64,000 bases of DNA from Allofournierella massiliensis. GTDB lineage: Bacteria > Bacillota > Clostridia > Oscillospirales > Ruminococcaceae. The stretch lies in the NCBI RefSeq assembly GCF_004345265.1, contig NZ_SLUM01000013.1, positions 42,683 through 106,682 of the forward strand, read 5' to 3'. Positions within the stretch are counted from its first letter, which is position 1, and each line of letters starts with the position of its first letter. The translations under genes and the position numbers were made by a program. This document shows, piece after piece, positions 8,589 to 17,522 of this stretch. The notes below the pieces were generated by a model. It worked only from the letters and a program-made list of their open reading frames with translations, did no database searches and was not told the DNA's origin.

Positions 8589-8613
8589 ACGGCCGCAGGT
8601 GTTTTGCGGCCGG
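8589..8613 (-). terminator. Minus-strand terminator upstream of the carboxypeptidase gene
   Basis: The stem CGGCCGCA with TGCGGCCG is followed by T6 on the minus strand. It is a second terminator downstream of scfB. Confidence 0.7.
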
Positions 8614-8643
8614 CTTTCAGTTTCCATACAATTTTCTTACGGC

Positions 8644-8690
8644 AAAAAAATCCCCGAAAAGCGGTGCGATGGACACCGCTTTTCGGGGAT
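8644..8690 (-). terminator. Terminator of scfB
   Basis: A perfect 17-bp stem (8650-8666 with 8674-8690) with a 7-nt loop is followed by a T-run on the minus strand. Confidence 0.9.
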
Positions 8691-8766
8691 TTGTGAACAG
8701 GACAGGTCAGTTTTTCACCGTTCCCATGTGGGAATGTGGAAAACTTCGTGGAAAGGTTGTGGAAAA

Positions 8767-10146
8767 TTACTTTTTCATGCCGGCCTCGGCCACCTTCATC
8801 ATGATGGCGCATTCCATCCGCTTGCGGAACAGCTCGCAGCCGTACTCGTAAACGCCGGTGATGCTGCCGGTGGCGTGGTAGGCGTTGGCCGCGCAGCCGC
8901 CGGAGCAGTACAGCTTTGCCCAGCAGTCCTTGCAGCCGGGGCGGGCGTAGGCGTTGCACAGCTTGAACTCATCCCGCAGGGCGGTGTTGGTCACGCCGTC
9001 CCACACGTTGCCCATGCTGTATTTCGGGTCGCCCACGAACTGATGGCAGGGGAACAGTTCGCCCCAGGGGGTCACGGCCAGATACTCGGTGCCGCTGCCG
9101 CAGCCGGAGATTCGCTTGTAGATGCAGGGGCCGTGGTTCAGGTCGATCATGTAGTGGTAGAAGGTGAAGCCCTTGCCCTCGCTCTCGCGGCGCAGCATCT
9201 CCTTGGCCAGAATCTCGTACTGCTCCATGATCTTGGGCAGGTCCTCCTCGGTGAGGGCGTAGGGATCGCCGGGGGCACAGACCACCGGCTCCATGCTCAG
9301 CTGGTCAAAGCCCAGATCGGCCAGATGGAAGATGTCGTTGGTGAAGTCCACGTTGTTGTGGGTGAAGGTGCCGCGCACATAGTATTCCTTGTTACCGCGG
9401 GCCTTGGCGAACTTCTGGAACTTGGGCACGATGGTGTCGTAGCTGCCCTGACCGGCGTAGTTCTTGCGCAGCCGGTCGTGGACTTCCTTTCGGCCGTCGA
9501 TGCTCATGACCACGTTGTTCATTTCCTTATTGGCGAACTCGATGACCTCGTCGTCCACCAGAACGCCGTTGGTGGTCAGGGTGAAGCGGAACTTCTTGTT
9601 GTTGGGCTCCTCCAGACTGCGGCCGTAGGCCACCAGCTGCTTGACCACGTCCCAGTTCATCAGGGGCTCACCGCCGAAGAAGTCCACTTCCAGATTCCGG
9701 CGCTTGCCGCTGTTGGCCACCAGAAAGTCCAGCGCCTGCTTGCCCACCTCGAAGCTCATCAGGGCACGCTCGCCGTGGTAGTTGCCCTGGCTGGCGAAGC
9801 AGTATTCGCAGTTCAGGTTGCAGGTGTGGGCCACATGCAGGCACATGGCCTTCACTTCGGTCACACGCTTTTTGAAATCGAAGGCCATGTCGCCGTAGAT
9901 GTCCTTGGCGAACAGCTTGCCGGCCTTCTCCAGCTCGGCAATATCAGCCAGGCACTGGCGCAGGTCGGCCTCGGTCACGTCCTCGCGGTCGGCGTATTTT
10001 TCCAGCATCCTGGCCACGATCTCGTCGGCGGGGGTGGTCTCGTACAGGCCGATCACGTCGTAGGCCACCTCGTCCACCACATGGACCGAGCCGCTGAATA
10101 CATCCAGCACGATGTTGTATCCGTTGAGTTTATACTGATGGATCAT
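8767..10146 (-). CDS. scfB: SCIFF peptide radical SAM maturase (thioether-forming)
   Basis: This enzyme uses S-adenosylmethionine to install thioether cross-links in the SCIFF peptide encoded just upstream. The radical SAM cluster motif CxxxCxxC is at Cys109, Cys113 and Cys116. The C-terminal SPASM region has the expected cysteines (CGSGTEYLAVTPWG, FPCHQF, CKDCWAKLYCSGGC), which bind auxiliary clusters. The N-terminal ~80 residues form the peptide-recognition part usual in this family. I chose the ATG at 10146 (AAAGGA upstream) over a longer in-frame start that covers that ribosome site. It follows scfA after a terminator, so it is probably made at a lower level than its substrate. Confidence 0.93.
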   Translation of the reverse strand: MIHQYKLNGYNIVLDVFSGSVHVVDEVAYDVIGLYETTPADEIVARMLEKYADREDVTEADLRQCLADIAELEKAGKLFAKDIYGDMAFDFKKRVTEVKAMCLHVAHTCNLNCEYCFASQGNYHGERALMSFEVGKQALDFLVANSGKRRNLEVDFFGGEPLMNWDVVKQLVAYGRSLEEPNNKKFRFTLTTNGVLVDDEVIEFANKEMNNVVMSIDGRKEVHDRLRKNYAGQGSYDTIVPKFQKFAKARGNKEYYVRGTFTHNNVDFTNDIFHLADLGFDQLSMEPVVCAPGDPYALTEEDLPKIMEQYEILAKEMLRRESEGKGFTFYHYMIDLNHGPCIYKRISGCGSGTEYLAVTPWGELFPCHQFVGDPKYSMGNVWDGVTNTALRDEFKLCNAYARPGCKDCWAKLYCSGGCAANAYHATGSITGVYEYGCELFRKRMECAIMMKVAEAGMKK

Positions 10147-10238
10147 GAAACGAAGGTTCCTTTCTGTAAATGAATCGATCAAAGAATAAGAATCTATTCA
10201 AAAATCCGGCGGGCAGCAGGCCCGACTGGATGAAAACG

Positions 10239-10275
10239 CAAAAAATACCGCCTGCGCAGGATCGGCAGGCGGTAT
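10239..10275 (-). terminator. Terminator between scfA and scfB
   Basis: An 11-bp stem (10245-10255 with 10265-10275) is followed by a run of T on the minus strand. Partial read-through would give much precursor and little maturase from one promoter. Confidence 0.85.
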
Positions 10276-10290
10276 GCTGCAAGGCAAGAA

Positions 10291-10443
10291 TTACTTCTCG
10301 TCGTTCTTATGCTCGCACATCTGGTTAGCAACACCGCAGGAGGTTTTGCAGGCAGACTGGCAGGAAGTCTGGCATTCGCCGCAGCCGCCGGTCTGTATGC
10401 TCTTGGCCAGGTCGCGGGTCTCGAGAGTCTGAATCCGGTTCAT
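10291..10443 (-). CDS. scfA: SCIFF precursor peptide (six cysteines in forty-five)
   Basis: This 50-residue ribosomal peptide begins MNRIQTLETRDLAKSIQ and has exactly six cysteines, at 21, 24, 28, 32, 36 and 43, with the family signature GGCGECQTSC then CKTSC. It is the substrate of the adjacent radical SAM maturase, which joins Cys thiols to nearby residues. Its biological role is unknown although it is near-universal in Clostridia. A purine-rich ribosome site (AAAGGGGG) lies upstream of the ATG. It is below the size cut-off of many gene callers. Confidence 0.95.
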   Translation of the reverse strand: MNRIQTLETRDLAKSIQTGGCGECQTSCQSACKTSCGVANQMCEHKNDEK

Positions 10444-10529
10444 CGATACGTCCCCCTTTCTATACCATAAATTTCCGGGAACCGGGCGGGAATGCCCGGT
10501 GCTTAAGAAACCTATAGAAACTTGCGTTT

Positions 10530-10559
10530 ATTATACAATGGAAGCGGCCTTTTCGTCAA
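10530..10559 (-). promoter_or_regulatory. Promoter of scfA
   Basis: On the minus strand TTGACG, an 18-bp spacer and TATAAT precede scfA. The element overlaps the 3' end of the upstream membrane protein gene. The ~80-nt leader contains a hairpin at 10481-10500 (ACCGGGC with GCCCGGT) that has no T-run and is not a terminator. Confidence 0.75.
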
Positions 10560-12312
10560 TACCTACTTTGGCAGCCCCGGCGGGAGCCAGCAGGGTGAAC
10601 AACGCGCAGGGGATAAAGTAGGCAAAGGCCAGCAGGTAGCGGATCTGCATATAGCTGGGCGCACCCAGAACCAGCCCGAACCACACCAGATACAGCGGCA
10701 GATAGGCCAGCAGCAGCCGGGCGCGGCGGCGCAGCAGCTGCACCACACCGCACAAAAGCAGGCCCCAGGCCATGAGTGCCGGCGGGAAGAACACCGCCCG
10801 GGCTTCCAGCTCGTCCCGCAGGCCGGCCCAGCCGGTGAGCCCCAGCACGATGTCCTTGCTGGTGATGCCGAAGGCCCCGTTGCTGCCCTCGTAGGGGAAG
10901 GAATAGCTGCCGCCGTCAAACCGGGGGCTCACATAGCCCGCAATCTCGGCCAGCCAGGCCTTCAGGTAGCCCTGCCAGTGGCCGGGCAGCAGCTGCGCCC
11001 ACACCGAGAGCAGATCCAGCTTGCCCTGCAAAGTGCCAAAATGCTCGGCGTTGAACTCGGAACTGGTTTTCACCGGGTCCACGGTGATGGGGCTGTAATT
11101 CTGGGCCATGGCCTCCACCGGGATCACCCGGGCAATGGTCTCGGCCTGCTGGGGGCTGAAGGCCTCCGGCTTGGAGGAGGCCACATAGGCCAGCTGCTGC
11201 AGCGGTACGGCCCAGGCCTCGGCGGTCATGGTGCTCTGCAGCCCCAGCGCGGTGTACAGCGGGCCGGTGACCAGCTTCACGGCGATCAGTACCGGCAGCA
11301 TCACGGTGAGGATGCGGCGGCGGGCCGGGCGCAAAGCACACAGCGCAAGGCAGACCACCGCCGCAATGGGCCAGCCGTTGCCCCGCAGAAAGCACAAAAG
11401 CAGGGTGAGAACAACAAAATGAATCAGCGGGCCCTTTTGCCGCAGGTTCTCCGCCCGGCAGCGGGCGGTGTCGAACAGGAACAGGCAGTAGAGCAGCAGC
11501 ACCCCGTTGAACAGCGGATCCTTCCAGACCACAAGGCTCTGGAAGGCGTACATGGTGCAGCCGCCAAAGAGCGCGAAGCCCAGGCCGACGGCCAGAAGCC
11601 CCGCTCCCCGCCGCCGCATCCATACCAGACTGTATGCCAGCATGGCGGCCACGGCGGTCATCTGCAAAAAGCCGAAGAGATAGGCCCCCAGTTCGATCAG
11701 CCCCAGCTTGTAAAAGGGCCAGAGAATCAGCCGGAGCAGCAGCGTGTAAAGGATGGGGTGGGCGTCGTTCAGGCCGCCCTCCAGCGCCTGCTCCAGAAGG
11801 GAAACGGAGTCCACATCCAGCCGCACCGGGCCCCAGCACAAAAACACCGGCAGCCACAAAAGAAGAATCACGCCGGTGTACAGCGCCAGCTGACGCCACA
11901 GCGGCCCGGCGGGCGCCGTGGGCACTTGCACCGCAGGCAGATGGGTGAGAAACCGGCACAGCCCCAGCAGAATGGGGAAGAGCAGCGCGCTGAGAATCAC
12001 CCAGAACAGCAGAAAGGAAAGGTCAAACTGCATGGTGCCGGCCACTGCGTTCTGGCCCAGGGTGAAAAAGCAGAACGCCGCGCCTAAGGCCCCGCAGGCA
12101 AGACCTTCCCGCCGACCGGGCTTCTGGCACAGGCCGCGCACGGCGCACACAAAGCAGACGCCCCAGAACAAACAGAAGGCGGGCGGGGCCCACACCTGAC
12201 AGGCCCAGAGCAGAAACAGTGCACAGAAAAGGCCGCTCACCGCCCCGGCGGCAGGTACCAGACGGCGGTGACGGCGCAGAAAGGCTTCCGCGTTGGAAAA
12301 GCTGGATAACAT
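10531..12312 (-). CDS. Polytopic membrane protein, DUF6020-like (GT-C-type fold suspected)
   Basis: This 593-residue protein has about 12 hydrophobic helices. After an N-terminal block of five or so helices comes WGPVRLDVDSVSLLEQALEG then NDAHPILYTLLLRLI, an acidic and AHP/HPILY-like signature seen in membrane glycosyltransferases of the GT-C class and in the DUF6020 family. A large extracytoplasmic loop lies at about residues 370-490, with helices returning after it. I infer a lipid-linked sugar transferase or cell-envelope role, but the family name is a recollection rather than a search result. It begins 4 bases after the decarboxylase stop, with AAAGGAGG inside the end of that gene, so the two are translationally coupled. 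Confidence 0.6.
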   Translation of the reverse strand: MLSSFSNAEAFLRRHRRLVPAAGAVSGLFCALFLLWACQVWAPPAFCLFWGVCFVCAVRGLCQKPGRREGLACGALGAAFCFFTLGQNAVAGTMQFDLSFLLFWVILSALLFPILLGLCRFLTHLPAVQVPTAPAGPLWRQLALYTGVILLLWLPVFLCWGPVRLDVDSVSLLEQALEGGLNDAHPILYTLLLRLILWPFYKLGLIELGAYLFGFLQMTAVAAMLAYSLVWMRRRGAGLLAVGLGFALFGGCTMYAFQSLVVWKDPLFNGVLLLYCLFLFDTARCRAENLRQKGPLIHFVVLTLLLCFLRGNGWPIAAVVCLALCALRPARRRILTVMLPVLIAVKLVTGPLYTALGLQSTMTAEAWAVPLQQLAYVASSKPEAFSPQQAETIARVIPVEAMAQNYSPITVDPVKTSSEFNAEHFGTLQGKLDLLSVWAQLLPGHWQGYLKAWLAEIAGYVSPRFDGGSYSFPYEGSNGAFGITSKDIVLGLTGWAGLRDELEARAVFFPPALMAWGLLLCGVVQLLRRRARLLLAYLPLYLVWFGLVLGAPSYMQIRYLLAFAYFIPCALFTLLAPAGAAKVGIDEKAASIV

Positions 12313-12316
12313 TCGA

Positions 12317-13786
12317 TCAGCCTCCTTTGGTCAGATTGGGTTCATCCGGCAGCACCCGCAGTACGCGGGGCATGCCGCCGCCGGTACTGTGCAGCCGAAC
12401 GCCCTGCCGGGTCAGTCGGGCGCAGCAGGAAAGGAATGTGCGGTCCACCCGTTCGCCGGGCACGATCAGAGGAATACCCGGCGGATAAGCCCACACATAT
12501 TCCGCGCACACCCGGCCTTCGCAATCGGCCAGCGGCGTTTCCTCTCCGGGGCGTTCCAGCGCCTCGCTCACCGGAAGGACAGAGGGCGGCAGCGGCAGCG
12601 GCTCGGCGGCAGGGGGCATCGGGCGGGCGGCCAGGCTCTGGTCGATTGCCACCAGCGCCCGGGCCAGCCGCAGCAGGGTTTCCTCGGTATCGCCAAGGCC
12701 GGTCATGGCAATGGCCCAGTCGCCGCTGGCCATCTCCAGCTCAATGGCGAATTCCTCCCGCAGCCGGGCCATCAGCCCCGGGCCGGTGAGGGCGGTGCCC
12801 CGGGTGGAGACTACCAGCTTGCCCGGGTCGTGGGCATAAAGGGTGGGGTGGCGTTCCGGTGCGTCCGTCCCGTGGCAGAGCACCCGCAGCCGGGTCAGGC
12901 CGGCAATGGCCCGGTCAAAGGCGGCCAGTGCCGCCTGCCAGCGGGCAAACAATTCGTCGCCCCGATGTTCCAGAAGATCCACGCAGCCATCCATGCTGGC
13001 CATCAGCAGGTAGGAGGGGCTGCTGGTTTCAAAGATGCCCAGCTGGCGTTCCAGCGCCTCGGCCGAAACCAGATTCCCCTGCTGGTGCAGGATGCCGGTT
13101 TGGGTCAGGCTGGGCAGGGTTTTGTGCAGGCTCTGCACCACCACATCCGCACCGGCGGCTACCGCTCCGGCGGGCCAGCCGGGGGCAAGGCCCAGATGGG
13201 CCCCGTGGGCTTCGTCCACCAGCACCGGCACGCCCGCCCCATGGGCGGCGGCGCAGATGGCGGAAAGGTCGCTGATCACGCCCTCATAGGTGGGGCTGGT
13301 GAGCACCAGCAGTTTTGCGTCCGGATGGGCGGCCAGCGCCGTGCGTACCTGCTCCGGCGTGATGGAGGCCAGCACCCCGAAGGCTTCGTCCACCGGCGGG
13401 GCCAGCCAGACCGGCACCGCGCCGCACAGCTCCAGCGCATGGTACACGGACTTGTGGCAGCCGCGGCTCAGAATCACCTTGCCGCCCCGGCCTGCCGCCG
13501 CCCGGATACCGGCCAGAATGCCGCAGGTGCTGCCATTCACCAGAAAAAAGCTGTTTGCGGCACCCCACAGACGGGCAGCCCGGTCCATGGAGTCTTTCAA
13601 AATACCCTCGGCTTCGTGCAGATCATCGAAGCCGTGAATCTCGGTAATATCCCAGGCCGCGCCCAGTGCAGCCAGATAGGGGGCCAGAGCGGAGTTCCGC
13701 TTGTGGCCGGGCATGTGCATGGGAGCAGGGCCGTCGGTGCTGTGCCGGGCCAGTGCTTCCAGAAGCGGGGAAAATGAATCAGACAT
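12317..13786 (-). CDS. Orn/Lys/Arg decarboxylase family PLP enzyme
   Basis: This is a pyridoxal-phosphate enzyme of the group III decarboxylase fold, of the short form (489 residues) that lacks an N-terminal wing domain. The opening MHMPGHKRN is diagnostic. The PLP lysine is in VVQSLHKTLPS, the ring-contacting Asp in VLVDEAHGAHLG, and the phosphate-binding SxHKS-type segment is SRGCHKSVYH. It likely decarboxylates lysine, arginine or ornithine to a polyamine or cadaverine. I chose the ATG at 13786 because AAGGAG lies at good spacing; the longer frame upstream lacks a site. It is co-transcribed with the membrane protein downstream. Confidence 0.88.
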   Translation of the reverse strand: MSDSFSPLLEALARHSTDGPAPMHMPGHKRNSALAPYLAALGAAWDITEIHGFDDLHEAEGILKDSMDRAARLWGAANSFFLVNGSTCGILAGIRAAAGRGGKVILSRGCHKSVYHALELCGAVPVWLAPPVDEAFGVLASITPEQVRTALAAHPDAKLLVLTSPTYEGVISDLSAICAAAHGAGVPVLVDEAHGAHLGLAPGWPAGAVAAGADVVVQSLHKTLPSLTQTGILHQQGNLVSAEALERQLGIFETSSPSYLLMASMDGCVDLLEHRGDELFARWQAALAAFDRAIAGLTRLRVLCHGTDAPERHPTLYAHDPGKLVVSTRGTALTGPGLMARLREEFAIELEMASGDWAIAMTGLGDTEETLLRLARALVAIDQSLAARPMPPAAEPLPLPPSVLPVSEALERPGEETPLADCEGRVCAEYVWAYPPGIPLIVPGERVDRTFLSCCARLTRQGVRLHSTGGGMPRVLRVLPDEPNLTKGG

Positions 13787-13852
13787 TGGGATTGCTCCTT
13801 TAAACTTTAAAGCGGTATCCCGGCGGGAAAGACCGCCGCATTTTTTCACTTT

Positions 13853-13861
13853 ATCATACCA
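13853..13861 (-). promoter_or_regulatory. Extended -10 promoter of the decarboxylase operon
   Basis: On the minus strand TGG precedes TATGAT; no -35 is recognisable. The start would fall about 60 nt before the ATG at 13786. Confidence 0.5.
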
Positions 13862-13928
13862 CACTTAGCCCCGGCGGCGCAAAAAAAGAAGGGATATGCA
13901 CGATGCAGCGGGAAACCGCCCGGTTTTA

Positions 13929-13937
13929 TGGTATAAT
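13929..13937 (+). promoter_or_regulatory. Extended -10 promoter of the DUF308 operon
   Basis: TGG precedes a perfect TATAAT at 13932-13937, about 70 bp ahead of the ATG at 14005. No -35 is evident. Confidence 0.55.
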
Positions 13938-14004
13938 AATCAAAACGAGTATCAAAACGGGGCGTCCTATCATGGGCGCCCCCGGATGAAATGAGGAATT
14001 TACA

Positions 14005-14649
14005 ATGAAAAATTTCCGCAAGACCTTTTCCATCTCTTCGGTGGCGTTTATTCTGGTGGGCCTGGCACTGCTGCTCTGGCCGGATATTTCGCTCCGGCTG
14101 GTGTGCGGCCTGTTCGGCCTGGTAATTCTGCTGAAGGGCGTGAGCAGCATCTATACCTTCCTGCGGGCAGAGGTGCGGGGCTTCTTCAGCTACTTCGGCT
14201 GGCTGTTCGGTGCGGCTGCGGTGGCGTTGGGCATCTTTTTGCTGATCCGGCCCCAGACCGTAGTTTCCGTGCTGCCCATTCTGGTGGGCCTGTTTGTAAT
14301 CATGGACGGTGTGATGCGGGTGCAGAGTGCCTTTGAGCTGCGGGCTGCAGGTTATGACCGCTGGTGGAGCCTGCTGCTTTTGGCGCTGGTCAGCGTGGTA
14401 TTGGGCGCGGTAATGCTGTGGAACCCGTTCGGCACCGTGGAAGTGCTGGTCATGGCCATCGGCGTGATCCTGATGGTGGAGGGCATTTTGAATCTGGCCG
14501 GTTCCATCTGGGCGGCAATTCAGCTGAAGGGCCTGAAAAAGGCCGCCCGGGATATGGCGGATCAGATGCAGGAGATGCTCACCGATCCCGCCTTTGACGA
14601 CGGCGACATCGTGGAGGCCGACTGGCGCGATCTGGACGAAAAACGCTGA
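14005..14649 (+). CDS. DUF308 (HdeD-like) membrane protein
   Basis: This 214-residue integral membrane protein has six hydrophobic helices arranged as repeated pairs, the pattern of the DUF308/HdeD family. Examples are LVGLALLLWPDISLRLVCG and the repeated ALGIFLLIRPQTVVSVL and VLGAVMLWNPFGTVEVL blocks, each with the family Trp/Arg-Pro turn. The C-terminal ~35 residues are acidic and cytoplasmic. HdeD of E. coli is linked to acid resistance, but most Firmicute homologues are uncharacterised. It leads a run with the CPBP and tadA genes. Confidence 0.8.
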   Translation: MKNFRKTFSISSVAFILVGLALLLWPDISLRLVCGLFGLVILLKGVSSIYTFLRAEVRGFFSYFGWLFGAAAVALGIFLLIRPQTVVSVLPILVGLFVIMDGVMRVQSAFELRAAGYDRWWSLLLLALVSVVLGAVMLWNPFGTVEVLVMAIGVILMVEGILNLAGSIWAAIQLKGLKKAARDMADQMQEMLTDPAFDDGDIVEADWRDLDEKR

Positions 14650-14655
14650 CCCGGC

Positions 14656-15513
14656 ATGGAACGGATCAATCCGAAACGGGCACAGACCCCGTCGCCGGAC
14701 ATGCAGCGGGCCGCCGCCCTGTGCGGATTGGGGGCACTGGCTTATCTGGCGGCGGAATCGGCCCTGAGCGGGCTGCTTGGCCCGTCGGTAGAAGGCCTGC
14801 CCCCGGCGGCGGGCGAGCTGGTGGCGCTGGGCAAGAATCTGCTGGCATTGGCCGCCCCCTTTCTGCTGGTGCTGGCCTGCCCGCCCGGGGCCCCGGTGCG
14901 GCTGCGCCGGCCCCGCAGAGGAATGCTTCCGGTGCTGTTTGTGCTGTTCTGGGGGCTTACCATGGCGGGAAACCTTGCCAGCAGCGGCCTGCTGGCCCTG
15001 CTGGGGGAAGCGGGCGGCGCAGAGCTTGCGGACGCACCCGCGGCTCTGATCTGGCTGCGGCTGGCGCTGGTTCCGGCGGTGGGCGAAGAGCTGCTGTTCC
15101 GGGGGCTGATGCAGGGGTATCTGCGCCCTTGGGGCAGCCGGGCGGCGGTGTGGGGCCAGGCGGTGCTGTTTGCGCTGCTGCACGGCGATGCACCGGCCTG
15201 CCTTTCGGCGCTGCTTTCCGGGCTGGCGCTGGGCCTTTGCGCGGAAACCAGCGGCGGCCTTTTGCCCGGCATGGCTTTTCATCTTTACAACAATACGCTG
15301 GCTTTGCTGAGCCAGACCGGTGCAGGCAGTGCATGGGTTCAGCCGCTGCTGCTGTTTGGCCTGCCCGCCGCCGCGCTGATGGCATGGGCGATAAAGCCAG
15401 GGCGTCCGCCCCGCCTGCAGGGGACCGGGGCAGGCGTTCTGATCCGCTGCCCCGGCTACGGGCTGGCGGTGGTGCTGCTGGCGATGCAGATGCTGCACGC
15501 CACATTTACATGA
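14656..15513 (+). CDS. CPBP family intramembrane glutamic endopeptidase
   Basis: This is a membrane protease of the CAAX-processing/bacteriocin-processing family. The catalytic motif EELLFRGLMQGYL (paired Glu then Arg) is near residue 150, followed by the His motif FALLHGD and by GMAFHLYNNT. About eight hydrophobic helices surround them in 285 residues. Substrates are unknown; relatives process bacteriocins or prenylated proteins or help immunity. It starts 6 bases after the DUF308 gene without a strong ribosome site, suggesting coupled translation. Confidence 0.88.
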   Translation: MERINPKRAQTPSPDMQRAAALCGLGALAYLAAESALSGLLGPSVEGLPPAAGELVALGKNLLALAAPFLLVLACPPGAPVRLRRPRRGMLPVLFVLFWGLTMAGNLASSGLLALLGEAGGAELADAPAALIWLRLALVPAVGEELLFRGLMQGYLRPWGSRAAVWGQAVLFALLHGDAPACLSALLSGLALGLCAETSGGLLPGMAFHLYNNTLALLSQTGAGSAWVQPLLLFGLPAAALMAWAIKPGRPPRLQGTGAGVLIRCPGYGLAVVLLAMQMLHATFT

Positions 15514-15535
15514 TTTATCACGAAGGAGAAATCCG

Positions 15536-16006
15536 ATGACCGACCAAGAACTGATGGGCCTTGCTCTGGAGGAGGCAAAAAAAGCCGCCGCACTGGGCGA
15601 GGTTCCGGTGGGCGCAGTGGTGGCCAAGGACGGCGAACCCGTTGCCATGGCCCACAACACCCGCGAAACCGAGAAAAATGCCCTGCACCATGCCGAGCTG
15701 CTGGCCATCGATGCGGCCTGCAAAAAGCTGGGTGGCTGGCGGCTGTGGCAGTGTGAGCTGTTTGTGACGCTGGAGCCCTGCCCCATGTGCAGCGGGGCCA
15801 TCATCAACAGCCGCATCAAGCGGGTGGTCTACGGCGCAAAGGATACCAAGGCCGGCTGCTGTGGCTCGCTGGTGGATCTGTTCGCCTACCCCTTCAACCA
15901 TCATCCGGTGATTGAAAGCGGATTGCGGGAGCAGGAGGCGGCGGAGCTGCTGCAGGAGTTTTTTGCCATGCTGCGGCGCAAACGAGAGGAGAAAAAGGGG
16001 AAATGA
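15536..16006 (+). CDS. tadA: tRNA-specific adenosine deaminase TadA
   Basis: TadA converts adenosine 34 to inosine in tRNA-Arg(ACG). The zinc-binding deaminase signature is complete: HAELLAID with the catalytic Glu, and PCPMCSGAIINSRI with both cysteines. The 156-residue length and the acidic start MTDQELMGLALEEAKKA are typical. GAAGGAGA precedes the ATG. Its stop overlaps the ATG of the next gene (ATGA), so the two are coupled. Confidence 0.95.
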   Translation: MTDQELMGLALEEAKKAAALGEVPVGAVVAKDGEPVAMAHNTRETEKNALHHAELLAIDAACKKLGGWRLWQCELFVTLEPCPMCSGAIINSRIKRVVYGAKDTKAGCCGSLVDLFAYPFNHHPVIESGLREQEAAELLQEFFAMLRRKREEKKGK

Positions 16007-16731
16007 GAGAAAAAACCGTGCTTGTCACCGGGGCCAGCCGGGGCATCGGGGCCGCAGTGGCCCGGGCCTTTGCCGCTGCCGGGTATCGGGTGGCTGCCAA
16101 CTACAACACCAGCAAAGCCGAGGCTGAGGGACTGGCAGCCCAGTGGCCCGGCCGGGTGCTGCCGGTGCAGGCGGACGTGGCGAACCGGGCCCAGGTGGAG
16201 GCCATGTTCCGGCAGGTGGAAGAGACCTTCGGCGGGGTGGATGTGCTGGTGTGCAATGCGGGCATTGCCCGGCAGGAGCTGTTCACCGACGTGACCCCAG
16301 AGGCGTGGCAGCGGATGCTGGATGTGCACCTGAGCGGTGCGTTCCACTGCTGCCAGTGTGCGCTGCCCCACATGCTGCATCAGAAATGGGGCCGCATTGT
16401 GACCGTGAGCTCCATGTGGGGGCAGGTGGGCGGCAGCTGCGAGGTGGCCTATTCCGCCGCAAAGGCGGGGCTGATCGGCCTGACCCGGGCGTTGGCAAAG
16501 GAGGAGGGCCCCAGCGGCATCACCGTGAACTGCGTGGCCCCCGGCGTGATCGAAACCGATATGATGGCATCCTTTTCCGCTGAGGACAAGGCCGCCCTGG
16601 CGGAGGAAACGCCGCTGGGCAGTCTGGGCAGCCCGGAGCAGGTGGCAAAGGCCATTCTGTTCCTGGCCAGCGACGACGCGGACTATATCACCGGCCAGGT
16701 GCTGGGCGTGAACGGCGGGCTGGTGGTGTAA
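16003..16731 (+). CDS. SDR-family reductase (FabG-like; possibly EF-P 5-aminopentanone reductase YmfI)
   Basis: This is a short-chain dehydrogenase/reductase using NADPH. The cofactor motif TGASRGIGAAVARAF is at residues 9-23, the NAG motif is VCNAGIA, and the catalytic Ser and YxxxK are in VSSMWGQVGG and YSAAKAG. The SSMWGQVGGSCEVAYSAAKAG stretch resembles YmfI-type proteins, which in Firmicutes finish the 5-aminopentanol modification of elongation factor P. A FabG-type 3-oxoacyl-ACP reductase role is the alternative. No fatty-acid genes are near. It shares four bases with tadA, so a translation-related role would fit the context. Confidence 0.8.
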   Translation: MREKTVLVTGASRGIGAAVARAFAAAGYRVAANYNTSKAEAEGLAAQWPGRVLPVQADVANRAQVEAMFRQVEETFGGVDVLVCNAGIARQELFTDVTPEAWQRMLDVHLSGAFHCCQCALPHMLHQKWGRIVTVSSMWGQVGGSCEVAYSAAKAGLIGLTRALAKEEGPSGITVNCVAPGVIETDMMASFSAEDKAALAEETPLGSLGSPEQVAKAILFLASDDADYITGQVLGVNGGLVV

Positions 16732-16778
16732 CGCTTTGGCTCCCTGCCGCATACAATGCGGGCAAGGAGGGGAGCATA

Positions 16779-17510
16779 ATGACCGTGTTTCAGGAAGGGA
16801 TCGATGTATCCCGTTATCAGGGTGTGGTGGACTGGTCCGCCGTGGCCGCGGCGGGCAAGGAGTTCGCCATCGTCCGGGTGGGCTCCAGCAACCAGAGCGG
16901 GCCCTATGTGGATCCTTATTTTACCCGCAATGTACAGGGCGCGCACGAAGCCGGGTTGCGGGTGGGGGCATATTTCTACACCTACGCAAAAAGCGAGGAC
17001 GAGGTCATCCGGGAGCTGGAGGTATTTCTGAAGGCGCTGGAGGGGCACCGACTGGAGTATCCGGTTTATGTGGATGCGGAAGACGCTTCGCTGGCCAGTC
17101 TGGGCCGGGAGAAGGTGACCGGTCTGATTCAGTTTTCCATGGACATTCTGGATCAGAAGGGCTGGTTCCCGGGGTATTACAGCTATACGGAATTTCTGCG
17201 CCGTTACATCAACACCCGGCAGCTGGAGGATTATCCGCTGTGGGTGGCGGATTACCGGGGCTGTGTGGGCTATCAGGGGGATTACGGTGTATGGCAGTAT
17301 TCCTCGGTGGGGCAGGTTGGCGGTGTGAACGGAAACGTGGATCTGAACTACAGCTACAAGGATTATCTGCCCCTGATCCGGGCTGCGGGCAAAAACGGCT
17401 ACCTGCCGGAGGTGGATCCTGGCCAGCCGGAGAATTCCGATTATTATGCCCTGTGGCGCGCCGCACAGGATAAGCTGGACCGGATCGCCCTGATTCTGGC
17501 TGAGGAATAG
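16779..17510 (+). CDS. Glycoside hydrolase family 25 lysozyme-like protein
   Basis: This muramidase-fold enzyme cleaves the N-acetylmuramic acid to N-acetylglucosamine bond of peptidoglycan. GIDVSRYQGVVDWSAVAAAG at the N-terminus carries the GH25 DxSxxQG motif, and YPVYVDAEDAS supplies the acidic catalytic pair. No signal peptide or cell-wall binding repeat is visible in 243 residues, so export must be non-classical, or it acts on lysis. AAGGAGGGG lies well placed before the ATG. Confidence 0.85.
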   Translation: MTVFQEGIDVSRYQGVVDWSAVAAAGKEFAIVRVGSSNQSGPYVDPYFTRNVQGAHEAGLRVGAYFYTYAKSEDEVIRELEVFLKALEGHRLEYPVYVDAEDASLASLGREKVTGLIQFSMDILDQKGWFPGYYSYTEFLRRYINTRQLEDYPLWVADYRGCVGYQGDYGVWQYSSVGQVGGVNGNVDLNYSYKDYLPLIRAAGKNGYLPEVDPGQPENSDYYALWRAAQDKLDRIALILAEE

Positions 17511-17522
17511 CGGCGGTTTCAG

